From Albidovulum sediminis (GTDB lineage: Bacteria; Pseudomonadota; Alphaproteobacteria; Rhodobacterales; Rhodobacteraceae), in the NCBI RefSeq assembly GCF_025380365.1, contig NZ_JAOCQF010000008.1:1-64000 (forward strand): DNA of 64,000 nucleotides, given 5' to 3'. Position 1 is the first letter of the stretch, and each line of letters begins with the position of its first letter. Shown here piece after piece: positions 16,786 to 25,677 of the stretch. The notes beneath the pieces were generated by a model. The model was not told the DNA's origin, did no database searches, and worked only from the letters and a program-made list of their open reading frames with translations. The position numbers were made by a program, and so were the translations under genes.

Positions 16786-17658
16786 ATGGATCTTAATCAG
16801 GTCAGGTACTTCCTGAATCTCGCCGAATCCCTGAATTTCACGGAAGCGGCCCGGGTGAGTGGGATATCTCAGCCCAGTCTCACCAAGGCGATTCAACGTC
16901 TGGAAGATGAGTTTGGCGGTCCGGTGCTGTATCGCGACGGCAAGGACACGCGCCTGACGGCCTTGGGCCGTGATCTGATCGTAGAGTTCATGCGCATTCA
17001 ATCAGCGCTCGAAAACATCACCGAGCTTGCGGAAAACTCGGTCGCAGGGCGCAGCCGGAAGATCAATATTGGCGTCGCAAGCACCATTGCGCCGCGGGTC
17101 TTTGCCAAATTCTGGGCGCTCGTTCTGAAGGAATTGCCCGAGGTCGAGCTTCTTCTTCATCCTCTGAACCCCGGCGAAGCGGAGGCGGAGGTATTGTCGG
17201 GCAAGTATGACATGTGTCTGCTGACCAATCCGCCGGAACCGAATTTCAAACTGACGATCCAACCGCTGTTCCAAGAGCGGTTGCGCTTGGCCTTGGCAAG
17301 TCATCACCCGCTCGCCGGGACAGATGAAATCACGCCAGAGCAGATGATGGAGCAGCCCTATATCGACAGGATGCACTGCGAATTTCGCACCCAACTGATC
17401 AAGCATTTCATGGATCGGAACATTGTCATGCGGCCGCGTTTTCAGTCCGAGCGGGAAGACTGGGTGCAGCAGATGGTGGCGCAAGGTGCGGGTGTGTGTT
17501 CCTTGCCCGAACATTCAGCGATTGTTGATGGAATCGTCCTGCGCGCCGTAAAGGGCCTGACCCTGTCACGCAACATCAGCATGGTTGCTGTCTCTGGTTC
17601 TGCCAACCCGCGCGAAGTCCGAGTCATCCTTGGATTATCCAAAAATTTCAATTGGTAA
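16786..17658 (+). CDS. LysR-family transcriptional regulator
   Basis: 290-residue LTTR with the N-terminal winged helix-turn-helix (MDLNQVRYFLNLAESLNFTEAARVSGISQPSLTKAIQRLE) and a C-terminal effector-binding domain. Cysteines at several positions in the effector domain, including HCEFR and GVCSLP, could sense oxidants, as in OxyR and HypT, but this is inference. It lies directly upstream of msrB-msrA on the same strand and is the only obvious regulator in the island, so it is the best candidate for inducing the methionine sulfoxide reductase operon. Confidence 0.93.
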   Translation: MDLNQVRYFLNLAESLNFTEAARVSGISQPSLTKAIQRLEDEFGGPVLYRDGKDTRLTALGRDLIVEFMRIQSALENITELAENSVAGRSRKINIGVASTIAPRVFAKFWALVLKELPEVELLLHPLNPGEAEAEVLSGKYDMCLLTNPPEPNFKLTIQPLFQERLRLALASHHPLAGTDEITPEQMMEQPYIDRMHCEFRTQLIKHFMDRNIVMRPRFQSEREDWVQQMVAQGAGVCSLPEHSAIVDGIVLRAVKGLTLSRNISMVAVSGSANPREVRVILGLSKNFNW

Positions 17659-17759
17659 GCGGCACACGCGCGCAGCTATAAAAACTATTCCCGACAGGAA
17701 TTTCACAAACGGGTCGAAAGTCTCCATCTTCCTCTCAACGGAAGAAGAAGGAGATACAA

Positions 17760-18200
17760 ATGACTTACGAAAAATCTCAGGATGCGCTCTCCAAGCTGAC
17801 ACCCCAACAGTATCACGTCACGCAAGAGAGCGGGACCGAGCGCGCCTTTACGGGTGAGTATGACAAGCATTTCGAGCCGGGCATCTACGTCGATATCGTT
17901 TCCGGCGAGCCGCTTTTCGCATCCTCAGCGAAGTTCAACTCCGGTTGCGGTTGGCCCGCCTTCTCGAAACCCATCGATAACGTGACCGAGCATCGTGATG
18001 CCTCGTACGGCATGGTCCGGGTCGAAGTCCGCTCGAAACACGGCGACAGCCATTTGGGCCATGTCTTCAATGATGGTCCGCGCGAAATGGGCGGCCTGCG
18101 CTACTGCATCAACTCGGCCAGCCTGCGCTTTGTGCCGAAAGACCAAATGGAAGCCGAGGGGTATGGCGCATACCTCGATCAAGTGGAGGAAAACGTATGA
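17760..18200 (+). CDS. msrB: Methionine-R-sulfoxide reductase, zinc-free type
   Basis: 146-residue MsrB that reduces the R form of methionine sulfoxide in proteins. The catalytic cysteine is C116 in [11 protein letters not shown], and C63 in SGCGWPAF is a candidate resolving cysteine. The two CxxC zinc pairs of E. coli MsrB are absent ([10 protein letters not shown] where a cysteine would sit), as in zinc-less MsrB enzymes such as the PilB domain. AAGGAG precedes the ATG. The 4-bp overlap with msrA shows they form an operon. Confidence 0.96.
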   Translation: MTYEKSQDALSKLTPQQYHVTQESGTERAFTGEYDKHFEPGIYVDIVSGEPLFASSAKFNSGCGWPAFSKPIDNVTEHRDASYGMVRVEVRSKHGDSHLGHVFNDGPREMGGLRYCINSASLRFVPKDQMEAEGYGAYLDQVEENV

Positions 18201-18709
18201 CTGAACGTGCCGTATTGGCCGGAGGCTGCTTCTGGGGGATGCAAGACCTGATCCGCAAGCTGCCCGGCGTCGAAAGCACCCGCGTTGGGTACACTGGCGG
18301 TGACGTGAAATTTGCCACCTACCGCAACCACGGAACACATGCCGAAGGCATCGAGATCCTCTTTGACCCGGCGAAAACCAGCTATCGTGCGCTTCTGGAG
18401 TTCTTTTTCCAGATCCATGACCCGACAACGAAAGACCGCCAAGGTAACGACCGCGGAAGCAGTTATCGGTCCGCCATTTACTATGTGAATGACGAACAAA
18501 AAGCGATTGCCGAAGACACGATCGCGGACGTGAACGCATCTGGGATCTGGCCAGGCAAGGTCGTGACCGAAGTAGAACCGGCGAGCGATTTCTGGGAAGC
18601 TGAGCCAGAGCATCAGGACTACTTGGAGCGTATCCCGAATGGCTATACCTGCCACTTTCCGCGGTCCAATTGGGTTTTGCCCAAGCGCGCGGCGACGGCG
18701 GCTGAATAA
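18197..18709 (+). CDS. msrA: Methionine-S-sulfoxide reductase
   Basis: 170-residue MsrA reducing methionine-S-sulfoxide. The active site GGCFWG has the catalytic cysteine at residue 11. Other family motifs are [16 protein letters not shown] and YRSAIYY. The extended C-terminus carries only one cysteine (YTCHF), so recycling may differ from the two-resolving-cysteine enzymes. Coupled to msrB by 4-bp overlap. A second, divergent MsrA is encoded at 25678. Confidence 0.96.
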   Translation: MTERAVLAGGCFWGMQDLIRKLPGVESTRVGYTGGDVKFATYRNHGTHAEGIEILFDPAKTSYRALLEFFFQIHDPTTKDRQGNDRGSSYRSAIYYVNDEQKAIAEDTIADVNASGIWPGKVVTEVEPASDFWEAEPEHQDYLERIPNGYTCHFPRSNWVLPKRAATAAE

Positions 18710-18712
18710 GCC

Positions 18713-20152
18713 ATGCGTGGGCCTCATCACCATCTGATTATTGGCGATGGGGCCAGCGCAGCGGCGCTTGCGGAAACATTGGTGCTTACGTCTGGTGACC
18801 AACTCACCATTCTTGGGGCCAACGCGGGTCAATTCGGCAAAGGGATGGCATATGCGGATCATCCGAGCGCCGCGCCTTGGCGATATGCCTATCTGTTGAA
18901 TTCGCCGTCAGGTGCCTTTGGTGAGAGTTTCGTCGAATGGTTCGAGGCAAACTGGGGTGATATTCGCTCAAGGATTGCCGCCTACCAACCACGCTGGTTG
19001 GACTTCGCGGCGGATCATCTGGATGCAGGCGATTTCGGCGCTGTCTTTGCCCCACGCGCGGTCTTTGGCGACTATCTCGCCGAGATCGGGCAGGGCATTC
19101 TGGCCATGCACGCCGAAGCAGGCGTGCGGGTGCAGCAGCGGACGGCTTTGGCCACCGATCTGGCCAAGGATGAACACGGGTTTCGGATCACGCTTGCCAC
19201 AGGCGAGGTGATCCGGGCGGACCGGGTGGACGTGGCCACCGGGGGGCCATCGCCTCAACGATTTGGGGCGGATAGCGGCCCCACGGCGTTCACGACGCTT
19301 TATGGCAACGAGCAAACGATTGCCGAGGTCCTGCGTCTTGGGCAGGAAGTGACCTGCCTAGGAGGCAACGCCGCGATGCTGGATGTCCTGCGGCTTATGC
19401 AGTCCGTCATGGACGAGCAGGATATCCGGCTTCGGGTGATCACCCGTGGGCCCAAGCCGGAGCCGCTGATCTGGGCGCGCCCGCGTAAAGAGCCTGTGAC
19501 GCCCAAACTGACTGGGCCCTACCGCGATGGCGAGGCGCTTCTCGCCGCAGTTGATGCCGAAATCGCCGCGTTCCGTGCCAAGGGCGCAAGCATGGCCGAA
19601 CTCAGACCAGGCTTTCTGGATTGGGCTGCCGAAACAGGGCTTGAAACCCTGCTGCCCTCCCTCTCGGAGCGCCGCAAGGTCATGCCGCAACTGGAGCGGC
19701 GATTCAGGCGCGGAACGCACGACAGCCTCGCTGACTATGCGCGGCTCCGAGCGGCAGGCCAGATCGTGGAGGAGCATGGCGAGATCACTTGGGTGTATGC
19801 CGAAACCGAGGGTAAAACCCGCATCCGCCTGAAACGGGCGGGCATGGGGACGAACGAAGAAATCACGACCTCAGTCGTAATCAACACATCCGGTCCGGGT
19901 CACCAGCTTGCGGTGGATCTGCTGACAAGCGGCCTGATCCGCAACGGCTTGTTACGGATGAACGAAACGAAGACGGGCCTGATCGTCGGGCCCGGACTTG
20001 AAACGGAGGTTGAGGGGCTTCGCTATCTCTCGCCCGCCGTCACCGAAATCGGCGCGGAGGTTCTGGCTTTTCCGCTCGAAGACGTCAGTGCGCTGGCGGC
20101 GCGGGCGAAAGCGGCGAACCAAATCGCCATATATGAAAGGTTTCAGTCATGA
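18713..20152 (+). CDS. FAD/NAD(P)-binding protein
   Basis: 479-residue flavoprotein with an N-terminal Rossmann motif (HHLIIGDGASAAALAETL) and a second nucleotide-binding segment around EVTCLGGNAAMLDVLRL. It belongs to the FAD-NAD(P)-binding group often found next to thiol and peroxide stress genes. No redox-active CxxC pair is seen. Probably an oxidoreductase feeding electrons to a partner in this operon; substrate unknown. Follows msrA by 3 bp and overlaps the next gene by 4 bp. Confidence 0.8.
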   Translation: MRGPHHHLIIGDGASAAALAETLVLTSGDQLTILGANAGQFGKGMAYADHPSAAPWRYAYLLNSPSGAFGESFVEWFEANWGDIRSRIAAYQPRWLDFAADHLDAGDFGAVFAPRAVFGDYLAEIGQGILAMHAEAGVRVQQRTALATDLAKDEHGFRITLATGEVIRADRVDVATGGPSPQRFGADSGPTAFTTLYGNEQTIAEVLRLGQEVTCLGGNAAMLDVLRLMQSVMDEQDIRLRVITRGPKPEPLIWARPRKEPVTPKLTGPYRDGEALLAAVDAEIAAFRAKGASMAELRPGFLDWAAETGLETLLPSLSERRKVMPQLERRFRRGTHDSLADYARLRAAGQIVEEHGEITWVYAETEGKTRIRLKRAGMGTNEEITTSVVINTSGPGHQLAVDLLTSGLIRNGLLRMNETKTGLIVGPGLETEVEGLRYLSPAVTEIGAEVLAFPLEDVSALAARAKAANQIAIYERFQS

Positions 20153-20649
20153 ACTTTGGACAACTTCGCAACACGGCGCCCGAACTGCGCGTCAACGATT
20201 GGATCGATGCGGATGGCAAGCCGATGGACAAGCCGCTTCGCCTTTCGGATATGAAAGACGGCTACAAGATCATTTATTGCTTCCAGCACTGGTGCCCTGG
20301 CTGTCATTCGCGCGGTTTTCCGACGCTGCGCTTTCTGCATGACAAACTGAAGGACAAAGGGTTCGATTTCGCCGTCATTCAGACCGTCTTCGAAGGTGCC
20401 GAGACAAACACCCGCGATAAGCTGCGCATCAATCAGGAGCAGTATGGGCTGAAAATGCCCTTTGGTCATGACACCACGCCCGCAGGTGAACGCTACCCGA
20501 CCTTCATGGAGGATTACCGTTCTGGCGGCACGCCGTGGTTCACCGTGATCGATCCGGAAGGGAACGTTGTCCACGCGGACTTTCGTCTCGATCCGCAGCG
20601 ATTTCTTGCCGCGCTCGGGGCCGACGATGTCGAGTTGAAGCGCGCCTGA
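20149..20649 (+). CDS. Thioredoxin-fold redoxin (CPGC motif)
   Basis: 166-residue cytoplasmic thioredoxin-like/AhpC-TSA fold protein. The active-site pair is C49 and C52 (HWCPGC), followed by the PTLRFLHDKL helix. The conserved cis-proline region is GGTPWFTVIDPEG. No signal peptide, so it acts in the cytoplasm, plausibly reducing MsrA, MsrB or peroxides. It could be fuelled by the upstream FAD protein, with which it overlaps by 4 bp. Confidence 0.85.
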   Translation: MNFGQLRNTAPELRVNDWIDADGKPMDKPLRLSDMKDGYKIIYCFQHWCPGCHSRGFPTLRFLHDKLKDKGFDFAVIQTVFEGAETNTRDKLRINQEQYGLKMPFGHDTTPAGERYPTFMEDYRSGGTPWFTVIDPEGNVVHADFRLDPQRFLAALGADDVELKRA

Positions 20650-20706
20650 CCATTGGCTCCGGCGGCCAGATCGCCGGAGCCAAACAATCAATAACGAGGG
20701 ACGAAA

Positions 20707-21159
20707 ATGGAACTGGTCGCAGAAATCACCCACTGGGTGCCAGCAATGAAACTTTTGTCACTGGCGCTTGCGGCAATCTTCGTTGCCTTCGGCATCGCCA
20801 AATTTGCCCGCTATGAACAGGACGCTGTCAAGACGCTGGTCGCGGGGCACCCGGCCTTGCGGTTCGGCCCGAAACTGATGACGCCGGCGGGCTTCAGCAT
20901 CTTTCTGGGGATTGTTGAGTTGAGCACCGCTTTGCTTTTGGTGCTTGGCATCCTCTTTCCCAGTTTTGGCCTTCTGGGCGGTTTGCTTGGCGTGCTGACC
21001 TTCTTGGTCACACTCAGCCTGTTCCCTTATGTTCAGTATTTCGAGGAAGAAGCAGGCCGTCTTTTCCTGTCCTCGCGTGGGCAATTCCTGATGAAGGATT
21101 TTGGCTTGCTCGCCGCTTGCCTTGCTATCGCACACCATCATGCGCTGGCCCTTGTTTAG
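20707..21159 (+). CDS. rclC: DUF417 membrane protein, RclC (YkgB)-like
   Basis: 150-residue inner-membrane protein with about four hydrophobic helices and the DUF417 pattern (AFGIAKF near the N-terminus, TPAGFSIFLGIVELSTALLL, TFLVTLSLF, and RFLLKD-like sequence FLMKDFGLL near the end). In E. coli the DUF417 protein RclC (YkgB) is part of the rclABC reactive-chlorine resistance operon. The presence of an RclA-like gene 2.1 kb downstream supports the link. GAGGG ribosome site precedes the ATG. The symbol is by family resemblance. Confidence 0.75.
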   Translation: MELVAEITHWVPAMKLLSLALAAIFVAFGIAKFARYEQDAVKTLVAGHPALRFGPKLMTPAGFSIFLGIVELSTALLLVLGILFPSFGLLGGLLGVLTFLVTLSLFPYVQYFEEEAGRLFLSSRGQFLMKDFGLLAACLAIAHHHALALV

Positions 21160-21182
21160 CCCATCGCACAAAGGAAACCACC

Positions 21183-22661
21183 ATGCTTGATGCCCTTTCG
21201 TTCCCCTTCAACAACAGCTTTGCCGACGAAATGGAGGGCTTCTTTGTCCCTTGGCAAGGCGACAAGGTTCCCGATCCGCAGATCGTCGTTCTGAACATCG
21301 CCTTGGCGGCAGAACTGGGGCTCGATCCCACCGTCTTGAAATCGGCCGCAGGCGCCGCCGCCCTGTCCGGCGCGATGGCGCCTGCAGGGGCATCCCCTTT
21401 GGCCATGGCCTATGCAGGCCATCAGTTTGGCGGTTATTCGGCGCAACTGGGCGATGGCCGCGCTATCCTCTTGGGCGAGTTGGTCGACACCGAAGGCCGC
21501 CGCCGCGATCTGCACCTCAAGGGCTCAGGCCGCACTCCGTTTTCGCGTGGTGGCGATGGCAAGGCCGTTCTGGGCCCCGTCTTGCGCGAATACCTGATGG
21601 GGGAGGCGATGCATGCCCTCGGCGTTCCGACAACGCGGGCCTTGGCAGCGGTCACGACGGGCGAAGAGATCGCGCGCAATGGGCTGGAGCAAGGCGCCGT
21701 GCTGGCGCGCATCGCGGCCTCGCATCTGCGGGTTGGAACATTCCAGTTTTATGCAGCGCGCGGCGAGACCGACAAGGTGCGCAAGCTGGCCGATTATGCC
21801 ATCGCCCGTCACTTTCCAGACATCGTCGGCCGTGAAGATCGATATCTGGAATTCTTCCGGGGCGTCCGGGATGCACAGGCATCGCTGGTCGCGAAATGGG
21901 TCAATATCGGCTTTGTCCATGGTGTGATGAACACTGACAACACAACGATTTCGGGCGAGACCATCGACTACGGTCCCTGCGCCTTCATCGACAGCTATGA
22001 CCCCAAAGCTGTGTTCAGTTCGATCGACGCACACGGGCGCTATGCCTATGGCAACCAGCCGGTGATCATGCAGTGGAACCTGTCGCGCTTTGCCGAGACG
22101 CTGATTGATCTGGTGAACGCCGAGGACAGCGATGACGCGATCCGACAGTTGACCAATGAGATCAACGCCTTTCCCGCGCACTACCAGCAGGAATGGCTGC
22201 GGGGCATGCAGGCCAAATTGGGTCTGCTGAAGGAACTGCCCGAAGATCTGGCCTTGGCAAATGATCTGCTCACGGCCTGTGAAGGGCAAGATGTTGACTT
22301 CACCAACCTGTTCCGCGCTTTGGCGGAGTCTGTCCGTGGCAATGACCAACTGGCGCGTGCCTGTTTCGATGATCCCGCGGCGTTTGACGCTTGGGCGGCC
22401 CGCTATCACACGCGGCTTGCGGCGGAAGATATTGCCGCGGAGTTGCGGGCGGAAGCGATGAACAGGATCAACCCGATCTACATCCCGCGCAACCATCTGG
22501 TTGAAGAGGCCCTGAAGGCCGCCGCGGGTGGCGATCTTGAGCCGTTTCACAAGCTTTTGGCTGTGCTGGCACATCCGTTCACCGAGCAAGACGGGGCAGA
22601 AACCTATGCGCTACCCGCCCCAGTCGACGCGCCCCGTCACGTCACGTTTTGCGGCACCTAA
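21183..22661 (+). CDS. selO: Protein adenylyltransferase SelO (YdiU)
   Basis: 492-residue pseudokinase of the SelO/UPF0061 family, which transfers AMP to protein serine, threonine or tyrosine and affects glutathionylation and redox stress responses. Family hallmarks are present: YAGHQFGGYSAQLGDGRA, LKGSGRTPFSRGGDGKA, EAMHALGVPTTRAL, HGVMNTDNTTISGETIDYGPCAF. The C-terminus has no cysteine equivalent to the selenocysteine of some members. The ATG at 21183 is selected because the family N-terminus (FPFNNSFADE) starts there. Confidence 0.95.
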   Translation: MLDALSFPFNNSFADEMEGFFVPWQGDKVPDPQIVVLNIALAAELGLDPTVLKSAAGAAALSGAMAPAGASPLAMAYAGHQFGGYSAQLGDGRAILLGELVDTEGRRRDLHLKGSGRTPFSRGGDGKAVLGPVLREYLMGEAMHALGVPTTRALAAVTTGEEIARNGLEQGAVLARIAASHLRVGTFQFYAARGETDKVRKLADYAIARHFPDIVGREDRYLEFFRGVRDAQASLVAKWVNIGFVHGVMNTDNTTISGETIDYGPCAFIDSYDPKAVFSSIDAHGRYAYGNQPVIMQWNLSRFAETLIDLVNAEDSDDAIRQLTNEINAFPAHYQQEWLRGMQAKLGLLKELPEDLALANDLLTACEGQDVDFTNLFRALAESVRGNDQLARACFDDPAAFDAWAARYHTRLAAEDIAAELRAEAMNRINPIYIPRNHLVEEALKAAAGGDLEPFHKLLAVLAHPFTEQDGAETYALPAPVDAPRHVTFCGT

Positions 22662-22689
22662 CCTTACCCAAATCCGAAGGGAACGACCC

Positions 22690-23259
22690 ATGAAAATTGA
22701 TGCAACTGATGCCGTGGCCGCTTTGTCGGAACTCGTAGACGCCGGGTTCACCCATGACTTCCGCATTCAGAACGGAAAACTCGTGGATGTAAGCGCAGGC
22801 CTCGCTGTAAATCCGGCGGAAGTGACGGTCCGGATGAAACTCCGCTTTGAGACCGAGCCGGGTTCGGGCGACGCCTCGAATATCTATGCGCTTGAGATCG
22901 CAGATACGGGCGTCAAAGGGTTTCTTGTCGATGCGCTTGATCTTGAGGGGGATGGTGCCCCGCAAGATCTGGTCAAGTCACTGAAAACTGCCGAACCGGA
23001 TACGCGCAGCGAGATGACCGAGGACGAGGATTACCGATACGGTGTCCGCAAGGTCCGCAAGAGCGAGTTCAACGCCGACCCCGGACGCTATGTTCTCAGG
23101 CTTGGGTTCCCTGACTTCCCGGAATGCCCCTTTGGTCAGGGTTTTACGATGCTTGGCTTCGATACGGCCAGGCAGGAATACGTTTGGCTGGTCACCAAGA
23201 TTATCGGGGATGAGCGCCTCCAACGGGTGCCTTTCCAAGGCGAAAACAGCGAAGCGTGA
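22690..23259 (+). CDS. Conserved protein of unknown function
   Basis: 189 residues, soluble. The first 90 residues (VAALSELVDAGFTHDFRIQNGKLV ... IYALEIADTGVKGFLVDA) resemble a short family often labelled phosphoribosylpyrophosphate synthetase in databases without evidence for that enzyme activity. The second half (YRYGVRKVRKSEFNADPGRYVLRLGFPDFPECPFGQGF) looks like an added domain with conserved aromatic residues. GAACGA-type spacing before ATG at 22690. Function not assignable. Confidence 0.7.
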   Translation: MKIDATDAVAALSELVDAGFTHDFRIQNGKLVDVSAGLAVNPAEVTVRMKLRFETEPGSGDASNIYALEIADTGVKGFLVDALDLEGDGAPQDLVKSLKTAEPDTRSEMTEDEDYRYGVRKVRKSEFNADPGRYVLRLGFPDFPECPFGQGFTMLGFDTARQEYVWLVTKIIGDERLQRVPFQGENSEA

Positions 23260-23279
23260 GAATGGCAGAGGACGAAGAC

Positions 23280-24692
23280 ATGAATCATTTTGACGCCGTA
23301 ATCATCGGTTCTGGCCAAGCGGCACCTTCGCTCGCGGTTGGGTTGGCCAATCGCGGGCAATCCGTTGCCCTGATCGAGGGCGACAAGCTGGGCGGGACAT
23401 GCGTCAATAGCGGCTGCACACCCACCAAGACGTTGCGCAAGTCGGCGCGCGTTGCGCATATGGTGCGGCGCGCGGCGGATTTTGGCGTCTCCACGGGCGC
23501 GGTTACTGTGGATTTTCCCGCCGCAATGGCGCGGATGCGCGAGCGTGTCGATACCGCCCGCCGGGGACTGACAGCATGGTTAAAGCGCACCAAAGGTGTC
23601 GAGGTGATCCACGGTTGGGGCAGTCTTGCCGGGTTCGATGAAAACGGCCGGTTCATCGTCTCTGTAGGCGAAAGCAAGTTCTCGGCTGACAAGGTCTTTC
23701 TGAATACCGGGACTCGTTCGTTTACCCCGCCAGTTCCCGGCCTTGAAAACATCGATGCGCTCGATAATGCATCACTTCTGGCGCTCGATGAATTGCCAGA
23801 TCACCTCATCATTGTGGGAGGTTCTTACATCGGCCTTGAGATGGGTCAGATTTTCCGCCGCCTCGGCAGCAAGGTCACGGTGGTACACCGTTCCGACCGT
23901 TTGGCCGAACGCGAGGATGAGGATGTCTCGGAAATCATCGCGAAGTTTTTTCAGGATGAGGGCGTGACGCTGCACCTGAACGCCAAGATCGCAGGTGTCG
24001 GGCGCAGCATGCGCGGCGTTCTGATGACGCTCGAGGATGGTACCGAGATCGCGGGAAGTCATGTCCTGTTTGCCACGGGGCGTGCCCCGAACACCGACAA
24101 GCTGAACCTTGCGGCGGTCGGGCTGGAGACCGATTCACGCGGTTACGTTCCGACCGATGCCAAGCTGCGCACCAAGGTGCCCAACCTCTGGGCGCTTGGC
24201 GATGTGAACCGGCGTGGTGCCTTTACCCATACCAGCTATCACGACCACGAAATCGTGCTGGCCGATCTCGATAAGATTAAAGACCTCTATCAATGGAAGG
24301 ACGCCGATCAGCGGCCAACGACCTATGCCATGTTCACCGACCCACCGCTGGGACGCGTCGGCCTGTCCCGCACCGAGGCGCGAAAACTTGCTGCCGAAGG
24401 GCGCAATATCCTAATCGCCGACATGAAGATGGCCGACATCAGCCGCGCCAAGGAAGAAAGCGAGACAACCGGCCTGATTCGCATCATCGTGGACGGCGAC
24501 AGCGAGGCTATTCTGGGTGCCACAGTGTTCGGCATCGCGGGCGATGAGATCATCGCGATCTTTTCGAACTTCATGGCCACGGGTGCCAGCTACAAGATCA
24601 TGCAACAGGCGCTGCCCGTTCACCCGACCGTCGCCGAGTTGATCCCGACGATCCTTGCAGGCTTGAAACCGCTGGCGGCCGCCAATGCATGA
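23280..24692 (+). CDS. rclA: RclA-like FAD/NAD(P)H disulfide oxidoreductase
   Basis: 470-residue flavoprotein disulfide reductase of the mercuric reductase/RclA group. FAD motif VIIGSGQAAPSLA at the N-terminus; redox pair C41 and C46 in GTCVNSGCTPTK; NAD(P) motif HLIIVGGSYIGLEMG; FAD motif LWALGDVN; dimerisation domain ending with HPTVAELIPT. No N-terminal HMA domain and no C-terminal vicinal cysteines, unlike true MerA. E. coli RclA protects against hypochlorous acid as a copper(II) reductase. The start at 23280 has AGAGGA upstream; an ATG at 23262 is an alternative. Confidence 0.85.
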   Translation: MNHFDAVIIGSGQAAPSLAVGLANRGQSVALIEGDKLGGTCVNSGCTPTKTLRKSARVAHMVRRAADFGVSTGAVTVDFPAAMARMRERVDTARRGLTAWLKRTKGVEVIHGWGSLAGFDENGRFIVSVGESKFSADKVFLNTGTRSFTPPVPGLENIDALDNASLLALDELPDHLIIVGGSYIGLEMGQIFRRLGSKVTVVHRSDRLAEREDEDVSEIIAKFFQDEGVTLHLNAKIAGVGRSMRGVLMTLEDGTEIAGSHVLFATGRAPNTDKLNLAAVGLETDSRGYVPTDAKLRTKVPNLWALGDVNRRGAFTHTSYHDHEIVLADLDKIKDLYQWKDADQRPTTYAMFTDPPLGRVGLSRTEARKLAAEGRNILIADMKMADISRAKEESETTGLIRIIVDGDSEAILGATVFGIAGDEIIAIFSNFMATGASYKIMQQALPVHPTVAELIPTILAGLKPLAAANA

Positions 24693-25212
24693 CATCACCC
24701 TGTTTGGCGAGGTCCGCTGCCACAAGACGCGGTTCTATCAGTCCGCCCTGGAAGAACGCGGGCTGGCCTATGAATTGGCCGAAGTTGATAAGGACCCGCG
24801 CGCGGCCGTGCGCCTGACCAAGTTGGCGGGCAGCGCAGATAAGTTCCCGACCTTCCAGATCAAGGGCCGCAAACTGCGCAACCCAAAGCTGCCTGAACTT
24901 GAAAAGGAACTAGCCCGCGCGGGTCTTTACGACCCCGGCCTTATTCACGAAGAACGGGCGCAACGTTTTGTCCGGCACATGGCCCCGTCTGACGCGTTCG
25001 TCAGCTATGTCTGGCAAGGCGACCGGATGATCCTGACGCATATCGAGGTCGATCCATCCTTTCGTGGCAGCGGCCTTGGCGCACGTTTTGCGGCCGAGGT
25101 CTTTGAAGAAATTGAAACCCGCTCCCATGAAATCCGTCTGACTTGCCCATTCCTGCGCAAGGTCGGTGGGACACGCGCAAACTGGCGCAAGAAATTCAAT
25201 CTGGGAGATTGA
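24685..25212 (+). CDS. Glutaredoxin-like / GNAT (YjdJ-type) fusion protein
   Basis: 175 residues in two parts. Residues 1-80 have a glutaredoxin fold pattern (ITLFGEVRCHKTRFYQSALEERGL, then DKFPTFQIKGRKLRNP with a cis-proline), but a single active-site cysteine at 12 (CHKT). Residues about 90-175 resemble the short Acetyltransf_CG/YjdJ GNAT domain (HIEVDPSFRGSGLGARFAAEVF and LTCPFLRKV). The start overlaps the upstream stop by 8 bp. Likely a stress-related thiol protein; the substrate is unknown. Confidence 0.75.
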   Translation: MHDITLFGEVRCHKTRFYQSALEERGLAYELAEVDKDPRAAVRLTKLAGSADKFPTFQIKGRKLRNPKLPELEKELARAGLYDPGLIHEERAQRFVRHMAPSDAFVSYVWQGDRMILTHIEVDPSFRGSGLGARFAAEVFEEIETRSHEIRLTCPFLRKVGGTRANWRKKFNLGD

Positions 25213-25214
25213 AA

Positions 25215-25673
25215 ATGCCTGTCACATTCGAGAATACCCGCTTTGATCCCGATTTGATCGAGTTTCACGGGATCGCTAAGCAAATGGCGGCCTCGGTTGG
25301 GTATACTGCCGATCTGTCGGTAGATGGACGTTTGGCCCAGCTTTTGCGCCTACGCGTCGCCCAGATGAACCCCTGTTCCTATTGCCTGATCCTGCACACC
25401 AAAGCGGCCCATGATCAGGGAATCGCGGTTGAAAAGGTCGCGCATCTGGCAAGCTGGCGCGAAAGCACGATGTTCACCCCGGCAGAACGCTGCGCGCTGG
25501 CTTATTGCGAGGCGCTCACGGCCTATGATCCGGCGGCCTTTGCAGCGCGGCATGAAAGCCTGACGTCACATTTCGACGAAAAAGCCATCGCCGAAATCGC
25601 GGCCATCGTCATCAACATGAACCTCTGGACCCGTCTGAAACTGGCCCAAGGTCAGGTTCCAGTGGCGGAGTGA
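25215..25673 (+). CDS. Carboxymuconolactone decarboxylase (AhpD-like) protein
   Basis: 152-residue member of the carboxymuconolactone decarboxylase family with the AhpD-type active site C54-S-Y-C57 followed by H61 (NPCSYCLILH). Such proteins have thiol-disulfide or alkylhydroperoxidase activity. GAAA-rich ribosome site precedes the ATG. It is 2 bp after the glutaredoxin-GNAT gene and 4 bp before the second msrA, so it is part of one operon. Confidence 0.9.
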   Translation: MPVTFENTRFDPDLIEFHGIAKQMAASVGYTADLSVDGRLAQLLRLRVAQMNPCSYCLILHTKAAHDQGIAVEKVAHLASWRESTMFTPAERCALAYCEALTAYDPAAFAARHESLTSHFDEKAIAEIAAIVINMNLWTRLKLAQGQVPVAE

Positions 25674-25677
25674 TCTT

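Noticed and set aside
23280-24692. Mercuric reductase (merA) assignment
   Set aside because: No HMA domain, no C-terminal vicinal cysteines and no other mer genes; an RclC-like gene nearby favours RclA.
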